Of a DNA stretch of 10,669 nt, positions 1 through 5,396 are shown piece by piece. A model generated the notes under the pieces. That model was not told the DNA's origin. It did not search any database and was given only the letters and a program-made list of their open reading frames with translations. Position 1 is the stretch's first letter; each line of letters begins with the position of its first letter. The position numbers and the translations under genes are program-made. This DNA is from Planctomycetota bacterium (GTDB lineage Bacteria > Planctomycetota > Phycisphaerae > Sedimentisphaerales > Anaerohalosphaeraceae): the NCBI GenBank assembly GCA_012519365.1, contig JAAYQH010000321.1, forward strand, positions 1 through 10,669. Direction: 5' to 3'.

Positions 1-35
1 AATTCCGCCGAAAACTGTCGTCTTTTTGAGGTCAT
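1..35 (-). CDS. IS3-family transposase OrfA, N-terminal fragment
   Basis: Only the first 11 codons and part of the twelfth are in the window: MTSKRRQFSAE, then F or L. IS3-family OrfA proteins (helix-turn-helix, HTH_Tnp_1 type) typically begin with a basic stretch followed by [RQ]-[FY]-[ST]-x-E-F-K, which this matches. OrfA is the DNA-binding part of the transposase; the DDE catalytic part, OrfB, is normally made by programmed frameshifting and would lie to the left of the window. The start is supported by AAAGGA ten bases upstream. Being so short, the call depends on the agreement between the peptide, the ribosome site and the IS-like terminus. Confidence 0.65.
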   Translation of the reverse strand, partial: MTSKRRQFSAE

Positions 36-127
36 TGTTTCGAGTTCCTTTCTGGGCTTTTCGCTCCAGTATACCCGAAAACAACTCCACCTTAAACCCC
101 TGTCCAGTTTTTGGGGACACGCTTACA
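1..127 (-). mobile_element. Terminal end of an IS3-like insertion sequence (partial, runs off the left edge)
   Basis: Read on the minus strand, the segment starts with TGTAAGCGTGTCCCC, followed by AAAAACTGGACAGG. This is the TG-initiated, TGTCCCC-rich kind of terminus seen on IS3-family elements. About 90 bp further in, a Shine-Dalgarno-like AAAGGA (51-46) precedes an ATG (35-33) that opens an IS3-type OrfA. A -10-like TATACT lies at 73-68. The outer boundary is either 127 (TGTAAG) or 119 (TGTCCCC); without the other end or the target duplication I cannot choose. The element interrupts the threonine aldolase gene. The family assignment rests on only 11 visible OrfA residues plus the terminus, so the IS group is not determinable. 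Confidence 0.72.
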
Positions 128-692
128 GCTCGCGTACGTCCAGATTCAAAGCGACCGCGGCGTTGAATATCCGCGCTCCGTCGATATGCACGGCCAGCCC
201 ATAGCGGGCCGCCAGGTGGCCGACCGCAACGAGATAGTCAGGCTTTAGCACCGCACCGCCGCATTTGTTGTGGGTGTTTTCGAGGCTGATCAGTCTGGTC
301 CGCGGGAAATGCACGTTGTCCGGGTGGATGGCGTTCTCGATATCGTCCAGGCGCAGCGTGCCGTCCGGCTGATTCGGGAGGGTGTGCGGATGTACGCCGC
401 CATAGGCACTGATACCGCCGGCCTCGTAGTAAAACGTGTGCGACCGGTTGCCGAGAATGACCTCCTCACCCCGGCCGCAATGAACCAGCACGCCGATCAG
501 GTTGGCCATCGTCCCGCTGGGGGTTAACAGGGCGGCCTCTTTGCCGGTCATCGCTGCGGCCAACGCTTCCAGCCGAATCACCGTCGGGTCGTCGCCGAGC
601 ACATCATCACCCAGCGGCGCGGTTCGCATGGCCTCGATCATCGCCTCGGTCGGCTTAGTGACGGTGTCACTGCGTAAATCAATCATTTTCAT
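123..692 (-). pseudogene. ltaE: L-threonine aldolase, 5' half only, truncated by an insertion sequence
   Basis: The intact enzyme is a PLP-dependent fold-type I aldolase that cleaves threonine or allo-threonine to glycine and acetaldehyde in the cytoplasm. The visible 189 residues begin MKMIDLRSDTVTKP and carry family hallmarks: GDDVLGDDPT (28-37), the PSGTMAN loop (58-64), SHTFYYEAGG with the ring-stacking His85, SLENTHN (136-142), and HIDGARIFNA with PLP-contacting Asp171 and Arg174. The family is usually about 330-350 residues. This copy stops at DVREL, just before the segment holding the Schiff-base lysine (the SKGL region), so it cannot be an active enzyme. The stop codon TAA (125-123) appears to lie in the IS terminus. 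Either ATG (692 or 686) could be the start; GGGAAA lies at 703-698. The missing half should lie beyond the IS to the left. Confidence 0.85.
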
Positions 693-712
693 AGATATTT
701 CCCATTCAAAAA

Positions 713-720
713 TTGGCCAA
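713..720. promoter_or_regulatory. Short perfect palindrome TTGGCCAA upstream of the aldolase start
   Basis: The eight-base self-complementary sequence lies about 20 bases upstream of the aldolase ATG and is flanked by A/T runs (AAA on the left, ATTT on the right). Its position would suit an operator over the early transcribed region, but a palindrome this short can arise by chance. Confidence 0.2.
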
Positions 721-957
721 ATTTATTGTTTTCTGAATGAGAGCAAAAAACCAAGTCGGATTCAGCCGCTAAGTGAAACGGAGTTCATTTCCGGTTATTA
801 TCCGAAATATAAAATACTTAAACGAGCGCCAAAAGGCCAAGCGATTTTCCGGATTGTCCATCTTTTTTTGTATCTTATTCTCTTTTTGTGTTCCACTTTA
901 TCTTGTTTTAATGTCCTTTTTAGGGCCAATAAAAATATGCGGTTGGTTTCATTTTGG

Positions 958-986
958 TTGACGTGAGGCGGTTTTTTTGGTAAATA
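958..986 (+). promoter_or_regulatory. Candidate sigma-70-type promoter for pheA
   Basis: TTGACG (958-963) is separated by 17 bases from TAAATA (981-986). The -35 matches consensus at five of six positions with ideal spacing, while the -10 is weak (three of six). The predicted start near 993 would give a leader of about 60 bases containing the SD hairpin. Alternative -10 hexamers such as TATATT at 1013-1018 have no good -35. Confidence 0.45.
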
Positions 987-1030
987 GATCGTTTCTGCTA
1001 AGATCGGCGAAGTATATTCTTAACCATTGA

Positions 1031-1045
1031 CGCCCCTGAGGGGTG
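1031..1045 (+). promoter_or_regulatory. Hairpin enclosing the pheA Shine-Dalgarno sequence
   Basis: CGCCCCTGAGGGGTG can fold into a six-pair stem (including one G-T wobble) closed by a TGA triloop. The 3' arm contains AGGGG, the only good ribosome-binding sequence for the ATG at 1054, ten bases away. This supports a start at 1054 rather than the upstream in-frame TTG at 1027, and it suggests that the ribosome site can be masked when the stem forms. The structure is seen directly; a regulatory effect is inference. Confidence 0.5.
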
Positions 1046-1053
1046 CAAAGCGG

Positions 1054-2124
1054 ATGTCGCTGGACGAACTGCGAAAAAAAATAGATGCCATTGACGAAAA
1101 GCTCGTAGAGCTGATCAATGAGCGTGCGCAGATCGTCATCGAGATCGGCAAACTCAAACAGTCATCTGCGGCACCGATTTATGTGCCGCATCGGGAAAAG
1201 GCAGTATTTGACAAGATTGCCGAGCTGAACAAGGGACCGTTGCCTGATAAGGCGTTGACGGCTATCTGGCGGGAAATTATGAGCGGGTCGTTCTTTCTGG
1301 AGCGGCCGTTGCGGATTGGGTATTTGGGGCCAAAGGGCAGTTTTTCGCACAATGCCGCTATCCTGAAGTTCGGTCAGAGTGTGGATTACGAGGCGTTGGC
1401 TGATATTCGCGGGATTTTTGAAGAGGTCAGCAAGGGACATTGCGATTTTGGGATAGTGCCAGTTGAGAATAGTGCCGGCGGCGGGGTACGTGAGTCGCTG
1501 GACGCGTTTATCGAAACCGACGTGATGGTCTGTGCTGAGGCCAATATGGCGATTCACCATCATCTGATGGCGACCTGTCCAATGAGGGATATTGAGCGGA
1601 TCTATTCGCAGCCGGAGGTCTTTGCCCAGTGCCGCAACTGGCTGGCGGCGACGTTTAAGGATGCCCAGTTGATTCCGGTGGCCTCCTCTTCACGGGCGGC
1701 GCAGTTGGCGGCGGAGGAAAAAGGATCGGCCGCGATTGCCTCGGCAATAGCCGCGGAGATTTACGGGCTGAAGATTCTTTGTCCGGATATTGAGGATATT
1801 TCGAACAATATTACGCGGTTTTTGATTATCAGTAAACAGGACGCTCAGCCCAGCGGCGATGACAAGACGATTATTCTGTTCAGTACCGCCCACCGCACCG
1901 GAGCGCTGGTAGATGTGTTGAATGTTTTTAAGGAATACAATCTGAATATGACCAATATTGGGTCGCGGCCGAACCGAAAACGCGAATGGGAATATTACTT
2001 TTTTGTCGATTTTTTGGGTCATCGGCTGGATGAGAATGTGCAGCAAGCGCTCCAGCAGGCTAAGGCGCACTGTCTGCAGCTGTCGGTGCTGGGCAGTTTT
2101 CCGCGCAGCACCACAGTGATGTGA
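1054..2124 (+). CDS. pheA: Bifunctional chorismate mutase / prephenate dehydratase (P-protein)
   Basis: The enzyme converts chorismate to prephenate and then to phenylpyruvate, the committed route to phenylalanine, in the cytoplasm. Residues 1-84 form an AroQ-type chorismate mutase (SLDELRKKIDAID, with Arg7, Arg24, Lys33 and Arg47-Glu48 in the usual places). Residues 86-262 are the prephenate dehydratase: GYLGPKGSFSHNAA (89-102), VPVENSAGGGV (135-145) and the catalytic TRF (254-256). Residues 271-350 are an ACT domain with the phenylalanine-sensing GALV (283-286) followed by GSRP (303-306), where most relatives have ESRP. The ATG at 1054 is chosen over the TTG at 1027 because it follows AGGGG and begins where the mutase domain begins. 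The 356 residues match the usual 355-390. A promoter lies at 958-986. Confidence 0.95.
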   Translation: MSLDELRKKIDAIDEKLVELINERAQIVIEIGKLKQSSAAPIYVPHREKAVFDKIAELNKGPLPDKALTAIWREIMSGSFFLERPLRIGYLGPKGSFSHNAAILKFGQSVDYEALADIRGIFEEVSKGHCDFGIVPVENSAGGGVRESLDAFIETDVMVCAEANMAIHHHLMATCPMRDIERIYSQPEVFAQCRNWLAATFKDAQLIPVASSSRAAQLAAEEKGSAAIASAIAAEIYGLKILCPDIEDISNNITRFLIISKQDAQPSGDDKTIILFSTAHRTGALVDVLNVFKEYNLNMTNIGSRPNRKREWEYYFFVDFLGHRLDENVQQALQQAKAHCLQLSVLGSFPRSTTVM

Positions 2125-2186
2125 GAACAGGATACGTGCTGAAGAACGCAATGGGACAAAAGAGAGCGATGGCCATTCGGCTCGCT

Positions 2187-2216
2187 TTGCCCAGGGCGCC
2201 AAAAATAACGTAAAAT
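2187..2216 (+). promoter_or_regulatory. Candidate promoter for the tpiA-secG operon
   Basis: TTGCCC (2187-2192) lies 18 bases from TAAAAT (2211-2216). The -35 matches consensus at four of six positions and the -10 at five of six. Transcription would start near 2223, leaving a leader of roughly 95 bases that contains a small GGAT/ATCC stem and the strong hairpin at 2250-2274. Confidence 0.42.
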
Positions 2217-2249
2217 GCCGACGGGTGGATTAAGTTGCATCCGAGGTGG

Positions 2250-2274
2250 GCAGCCCCTCATGTCGAGGGGGTGC
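2250..2274 (+). promoter_or_regulatory. GC-rich leader hairpin upstream of tpiA
   Basis: CCCCTC (2254-2259) pairs perfectly with GAGGGG (2265-2270) across an ATGTC loop. After one G-G mismatch, GCA (2250-2252) pairs with TGC (2272-2274). There is no T run, so it is not a standard terminator. It lies between the candidate promoter and the tpiA ribosome site, where it could affect transcript stability or translation. It resembles the smaller hairpin at the pheA ribosome site (same CGCCCC...GGGGTGC flavour). Confidence 0.5.
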
Positions 2275-2301
2275 GTATGTGATATCTGTCAATCTGAAAT
2301 A

Positions 2302-2307
2302 GTGGAG
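2302..2307 (+). promoter_or_regulatory. Ribosome-binding site deciding the tpiA start
   Basis: GTGGAG lies nine bases before the ATG at 2317 and directly abuts an earlier in-frame ATG at 2308, for which the spacing would be zero. This favours 2317. Confidence 0.6.
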
Positions 2308-2316
2308 ATGTCTTCG

Positions 2317-3072
2317 ATGAGAAAACCGTTTATTGCCGGAAACTGGAAGATGAACACCAACAGTGCCACGGCGGTGGCGCTGGCGTCGGGTCTGGTCAAA
2401 GAACTGGACTCTGTGGATACGGTGGATGTGTCAGTGTGCCCGCCGTTTGTGTATTTGCAGTCGGTTGCGGCGGCGCTGAGTGCGTCCAATATCGCACTGG
2501 GTGCTCAGGATGTGTTTTATGAGTCCAACGGCGCTTTTACCGGAGAGATTAGCTGCGAAATGCTTAAGGATTGCAGTTGCAGTTATGTCATTCTTGGCCA
2601 TTCTGAACGTCGGCACATCATCGGTGAAACCGACGAGTTGATCAATAAAAAAGTCAAAGCGGCGATTTCCGGCGGTCTGTTGCCGATTTTCTGCGTGGGC
2701 GAACTGCTTGAGGAACGCGACGCCGGCAAGACGATGGAGGTGGTCGAGTCTCAGATTCGCAAAGGGCTGGATGGATTGTGCAAGGAACGCGTCCAGGCGG
2801 TTACGATTGCCTATGAGCCGGTCTGGGCGATCGGCACCGGTCGGACGGCCACGCCCCAACAGGCTCAGGAGGTGCATGCGATGATTCGCGGTCTGCTGGA
2901 AACCCTGTTCGATAAGAATGTGGCCCAGGCGATGCGGATTCAGTACGGCGGTTCGGCCAAGCCGAGCAACACTGCTGAATTGATGGTCCAGCCGGATGTC
3001 GACGGCCTGCTGGTCGGCGGGGCGAGCCTGAAGGTGGCCGATTTTTCGCAAATGGTCAAAACCGTTGCGTAA
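2317..3072 (+). CDS. tpiA: Triosephosphate isomerase
   Basis: The enzyme interconverts dihydroxyacetone phosphate and glyceraldehyde 3-phosphate in glycolysis and gluconeogenesis; it is a cytoplasmic dimer with a TIM-barrel fold. All catalytic landmarks are present: Asn9-Lys11 in AGNWKMN, His95 in ILGHSERR, Glu167 in AYEPVWAIGTG (165-175, also the start of the mobile loop), the phosphate-binding YGGS (210-213) and VGGASL (233-238). The start at 2317 is preferred because GTGGAG (2302-2307) is nine bases upstream and translation begins at the conserved MRKPFIAGNWKMN. An open frame reaching back to 2215 is unsupported. The 251 residues match the family's 250-255. secG follows 50 bases downstream, a pairing found in many bacteria. 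Confidence 0.97.
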   Translation: MRKPFIAGNWKMNTNSATAVALASGLVKELDSVDTVDVSVCPPFVYLQSVAAALSASNIALGAQDVFYESNGAFTGEISCEMLKDCSCSYVILGHSERRHIIGETDELINKKVKAAISGGLLPIFCVGELLEERDAGKTMEVVESQIRKGLDGLCKERVQAVTIAYEPVWAIGTGRTATPQQAQEVHAMIRGLLETLFDKNVAQAMRIQYGGSAKPSNTAELMVQPDVDGLLVGGASLKVADFSQMVKTVA

Positions 3073-3080
3073 ACGGTTTT
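3058..3080 (+). terminator. Weak terminator-like hairpin at the tpiA stop codon
   Basis: AAAACCGTT (3058-3066) and AACGGTTTT (3072-3080) form a perfect nine-pair stem with a GCGTA loop that overlaps the tpiA TAA. The 3' arm supplies only four T residues and is followed by CAAG, so complete termination is doubtful. It may give partial readthrough into secG or protect the 3' end of a tpiA message. Confidence 0.4.
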
Positions 3081-3122
3081 CAAGAATAACGAGTCGTTTT
3101 TATACTATTAAGGGACAACAAG

Positions 3123-3608
3123 ATGCTTACCCTTCCGCTTGCGAGTATTTCATTGGGGTGGAAATTGTTTATTGTGTTGTGGCTACTGCTGGCGGCGGCC
3201 CTGATCATGGTGGTTTTGATTCAAAAGGGACGCGGCGGCGGTCTTGGCGCGGCCTTGGGCGGCGGTGCGTCCAATAGTTTGTTGGGCACCAAGACGGGCG
3301 ATTTTCTGACGTGGGTGACGATTTGTCTGGCGGCCGTGTTCCTGCTGGGAGCGGTGGTGATGGGCAAATTTATGCGTCCCCTGCCGTCGAGCCTGGCTCC
3401 TGTGGCGGTGCCTGCAACTCAAGCGGCACCGGGAGGGGCGGCGGTTCCTGTTTTGGAGTCAACCGAGCCCGAAACGCCGGTCGGCGAAGGTGCCACGGCC
3501 GAGGGCCAGGCCGACCTGACCGAGCAGTCAACCGAGCCGGCCGCTGAGGTAGAGGTTCCTCAAGGCGCTGCCGATCAGACGGAACAGCCGGTTCCGGTGG
3601 CGAACTAA
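3123..3608 (+). CDS. secG: Preprotein translocase subunit SecG with a long low-complexity C-terminal tail
   Basis: SecG is the small integral-membrane partner of SecYE and assists SecA-driven protein export. The core is typical: first membrane helix at about 12-34, then the conserved VLIQKGRGGGLGAALGGGAS (31-50), then a second helix at about 61-81. After residue 86 comes a tail of about 75 residues rich in Pro, Ala, Glu, Thr and Gln that contains an internal in-frame repeat (STEP twice). Classic SecG proteins are about 70-110 residues, so the 161 here is long because of this tail. The start has AGGGA seven bases upstream. It sits between tpiA and yicC. Confidence 0.92.
   Translation: MLTLPLASISLGWKLFIVLWLLLAAALIMVVLIQKGRGGGLGAALGGGASNSLLGTKTGDFLTWVTICLAAVFLLGAVVMGKFMRPLPSSLAPVAVPATQAAPGGAAVPVLESTEPETPVGEGATAEGQADLTEQSTEPAAEVEVPQGAADQTEQPVPVAN
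3457..3538 (+). repeat. In-frame 13-bp direct repeat within the secG tail
   Basis: AGTCAACCGAGCC occurs at 3457-3469 and again at 3526-3538. The copies are 69 bases (23 codons) apart and in the same frame, encoding STEP both times. This suggests the acidic tail grew by duplication. Confidence 0.7.
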
Positions 3609-3635
3609 CCGAATGGCCCTGTCGGGAGTACCGCG

Positions 3636-4520
3636 ATGATTAGCAGCATGACAGGATTCGGTCAGGCGTGCACCGAAAGCGGCGGAGTGGTCTATACCGT
3701 CGAGGTGCGGACTGTCAACAACCGATATTTTAAGGCGCAATTGCGTTTGCCGGATATCGCGGCGTTTATGGAAGGCGAGATTGAAAAACTCCATCGCGAA
3801 AAAATACATCGCGGTATGGTTTCCTATACGCTGCGAATGAAGAACATTTCCGGTCAGGCGCTGTTTGATATTGATGAGGTAACGCTCAAGACGTATGTCA
3901 ATCGGCTGGGGGCTTTGGTGGATGAAGATCGCGGCGTTTGCCGGATTGATTTGGCCTCGTTGCTGAATCTGCCGGGGATTGTTCAGCCGGTCATCCCAGA
4001 CGAGCAAGCGGTTAATCAGATGCGCCGCACAATTTTGGATTTGACCCGTCAGGCACTGGAGGAGTTGATCCGGTCACGCTTGCAGGAAGGGGGGCAACTG
4101 GCCGAGGATATGCTGAGCAACTGCGATGCGATCGAGTCATCGCTGGAGGCCATTCGCACGCAGGCCCCCTTGGTGGTGCGGGAATACCAAGAGAAACTGC
4201 GAAAGCGAATCGATGAATTGTTGGCCAGTGCCCAGTTGAAGATAGACGAAGATCAGCTCGCGCGGGAGATGGCAATCTATGCCGACCGGTGCGATATTGC
4301 CGAGGAAATCAGTCGGCTGGAGGGGCACGTGGGACAATTCCGTCAAAGTTGTTCCATCGGCGGGGCGGTTGGACGGCGGCTGGATTTTATCGCGCAGGAA
4401 ATGCTGCGCGAGGCCAATACCATTGGCAGCAAAAGCTCCAACGTTGAGATTATCCGCCACGTGATTGACATTAAGTGTGCGGTGGATCGGATCAAGGAAC
4501 AGGTTCAGAATGTCGAATAG
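3636..4520 (+). CDS. yicC: YicC/YloC-family endoribonuclease
   Basis: This 294-residue protein has the full family signature. Its N-terminus ISSMTGFGQA (2-11) begins the YicC_N domain, which includes VEVRTVNNRYF (22-32). The C-terminal domain (formerly DUF1732) has ADRCDIAEEISRLEGHVGQF (216-235), GRRLDFIAQEMLREANTIGS (246-265) and a terminal helix with VIDIKCAVDRIKEQVQNVE. Family members are metal-dependent RNA endonucleases; E. coli YicC (287 residues) promotes decay of the small RNA RyhB. GGGAG seven bases before the ATG supports the start. It lies 27 bases after secG and 13 before gmk, the standard yicC-gmk order. Substrates in this organism cannot be inferred. Confidence 0.95.
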   Translation: MISSMTGFGQACTESGGVVYTVEVRTVNNRYFKAQLRLPDIAAFMEGEIEKLHREKIHRGMVSYTLRMKNISGQALFDIDEVTLKTYVNRLGALVDEDRGVCRIDLASLLNLPGIVQPVIPDEQAVNQMRRTILDLTRQALEELIRSRLQEGGQLAEDMLSNCDAIESSLEAIRTQAPLVVREYQEKLRKRIDELLASAQLKIDEDQLAREMAIYADRCDIAEEISRLEGHVGQFRQSCSIGGAVGRRLDFIAQEMLREANTIGSKSSNVEIIRHVIDIKCAVDRIKEQVQNVE

Positions 4521-4533
4521 CCGGTCATAGAGG

Positions 4534-5094
4534 ATGTCTGGAAAGCAGGGAAAACTGGTTGTGATCAGCGGCCCGTCCGGTGTGGGCAAAAGTACTATTT
4601 GCCGGCAAGCGGCCGAGCGGCTGGGTGCGGTGTTGAGCGTCTCGGCGACAACCCGCCCCCGCGGTGCCTCGGAGGTGGACGGGCGGGATTATTATTTTTT
4701 GACGCGTCAGGAATTTCAGCGGCGGATTGCCGCCGGCGAATTTCTGGAGTACGCCGAGGTCTTCGGCAATTATTACGGCACCCCCCGCCGGCCGGTGGAA
4801 CAGGCTATCGCGGAGGGCAAAATTGTAATACTTGAAATTGATGTGCAGGGGGGGGGGCAGGTCAAGGCCGCTATGCCGGAGGCGATGATGATTTTTATCC
4901 TGCCGCCGCGAATGGAGGAATTGATGCGGCGCATCGAAAAACGCGGCCGAGGAGAGGATGCAGCGACACGGCAAGAACGATTGGCCCGCGCCCACGCGGA
5001 AATTGAAACGGGCAAGGCTCATTATGAATATTTTGTTGTGAATGATGACCTGGACAGGGCGGTCCAGGAGGTGATTGATATTATTCGGCGGTAG
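4534..5094 (+). CDS. gmk: Guanylate kinase
   Basis: The enzyme phosphorylates GMP to GDP with ATP, an essential step in guanine nucleotide supply. The P-loop ISGPSGVGKST is at 11-21. The GMP-binding region contains SVSATTRPRG (35-44), EVDGRDYYFL (47-56) and EYAEVFGNYYGTP (72-84). EIDVQGGGQVK (101-111) and the arginine-rich lid RRIEKRGRGEDAATRQERL (132-150) follow, then HYEYFVVND (163-171). The length of 186 is within the family's 185-210. AGAGG directly abuts the ATG at 4534 with no spacer, so initiation may depend on coupling to yicC. A GTG at 4561 would have better SD spacing but would trim the sequence close to the P-loop. A run of ten G residues encodes Gly106-108. Confidence 0.96.
   Translation: MSGKQGKLVVISGPSGVGKSTICRQAAERLGAVLSVSATTRPRGASEVDGRDYYFLTRQEFQRRIAAGEFLEYAEVFGNYYGTPRRPVEQAIAEGKIVILEIDVQGGGQVKAAMPEAMMIFILPPRMEELMRRIEKRGRGEDAATRQERLARAHAEIETGKAHYEYFVVNDDLDRAVQEVIDIIRR
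4848..4857 (+). repeat. Ten-G homopolymer inside gmk
   Basis: The codons CAG GGG GGG GGG CAG give ten consecutive G residues, encoding Gln followed by three glycines after the EIDV strand. Relatives usually have DVQGA or similar here, so the glycine run is compatible with the fold. A tract this long is prone to polymerase slippage, and a one-base change would destroy the downstream frame. Confidence 0.85.
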
Positions 5095-5099
5095 GCTGT

Positions 5100-5133
5100 A
5101 GTCAGAAGTCAGAGAATAGGGAATCGAGAATAG
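5100..5133 (+). repeat. Purine-rich short tandem repeats in the gmk-rpoZ gap
   Basis: AGTCAGA is repeated in tandem (5100-5106 and 5107-5113), and GAGAATAG occurs twice (5112-5119 and 5126-5133). The stretch is almost pure A/G and ends in the GAGAGG (5133-5138) that serves as the rpoZ ribosome site. It looks like simple-sequence expansion or a fragment of a dispersed repeat. Confidence 0.5.
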
Positions 5134-5145
5134 AGAGGTTTTAAG

Positions 5146-5388
5146 ATGATTGAAGAACTGAAAGATATAACCATTCTTAATAAGGTCGGCGGGCGGTTCA
5201 AACTGTCAGCACTGATTCAAAAGCGAATGCTGGAGATGATGGAAGGGGCTCGGCCGCTGATTGAGAATACCGAGGGAATGACGCAGATGGAAATCGTTAT
5301 TGAAGAAATCCGTCAGGGTAAGATCACCCAGGAAGACGCGGCCGTTCAGAACACCAAAAATGAGACGAAGAACGCCTCCCCGTTTTAA
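5146..5388 (+). CDS. rpoZ: DNA-directed RNA polymerase omega subunit
   Basis: Omega assists folding and assembly of beta-prime in RNA polymerase. The 80-residue protein carries the family core [19 protein letters not shown] (13-31), then GARPLIE (34-40) and [14 protein letters not shown] (48-61). The last 18 residues are an unconserved tail. GAGAGG seven bases upstream fixes the ATG at 5146. The position after gmk and before a coa gene matches the conserved bacterial order yicC-gmk-rpoZ-coaBC, which strengthens a call that would be weaker on a small protein alone. Confidence 0.92.
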   Translation: MIEELKDITILNKVGGRFKLSALIQKRMLEMMEGARPLIENTEGMTQMEIVIEEIRQGKITQEDAAVQNTKNETKNASPF

Positions 5389-5396
5389 CAGTTCTG

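Larger units (their letters stand above)
693..1053. other. Divergent AT-rich intergenic region between the aldolase and pheA
   Basis: This stretch separates the minus-strand aldolase remnant from plus-strand pheA, so it should hold promoters for both directions. The pheA side has a recognisable promoter (958-986) and an SD hairpin (1031-1045). The aldolase side has TATATT- and GATAAT-like hexamers on the minus strand (about 811-797), but no matching -35, and a TTGGCCAA palindrome at 713-720. Base composition is much richer in A+T than the flanking genes, and the short open frames across it look like chance hydrophobic peptides. I see no RNA gene here. Confidence 0.7.

Noticed and set aside
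773..961. Open frame for a small hydrophobic 62-residue protein in the aldolase-pheA gap
   Set aside because: It starts at a GTG with no clear ribosome site and sits in T-rich DNA that yields Phe/Leu-rich chance peptides. It resembles no family I know.
1027..1053. TTG at 1027 as the pheA start
   Set aside because: It would lie upstream of the SD-containing hairpin and add nine residues not expected before the mutase domain. ATG 1054 has AGGGG ten bases before it.
2215..2316. ATG at 2215 as the tpiA start
   Set aside because: The extra 34 residues have no homology logic, cross the leader hairpin and include several cysteines. The conserved start with an SD is at 2317.
3077..3106. A separate secG promoter (TTTTCA with TATACT)
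   Set aside because: The hexamers and 18-base spacing are acceptable, but transcription would start inside the secG ribosome site, which would remove it from the message.
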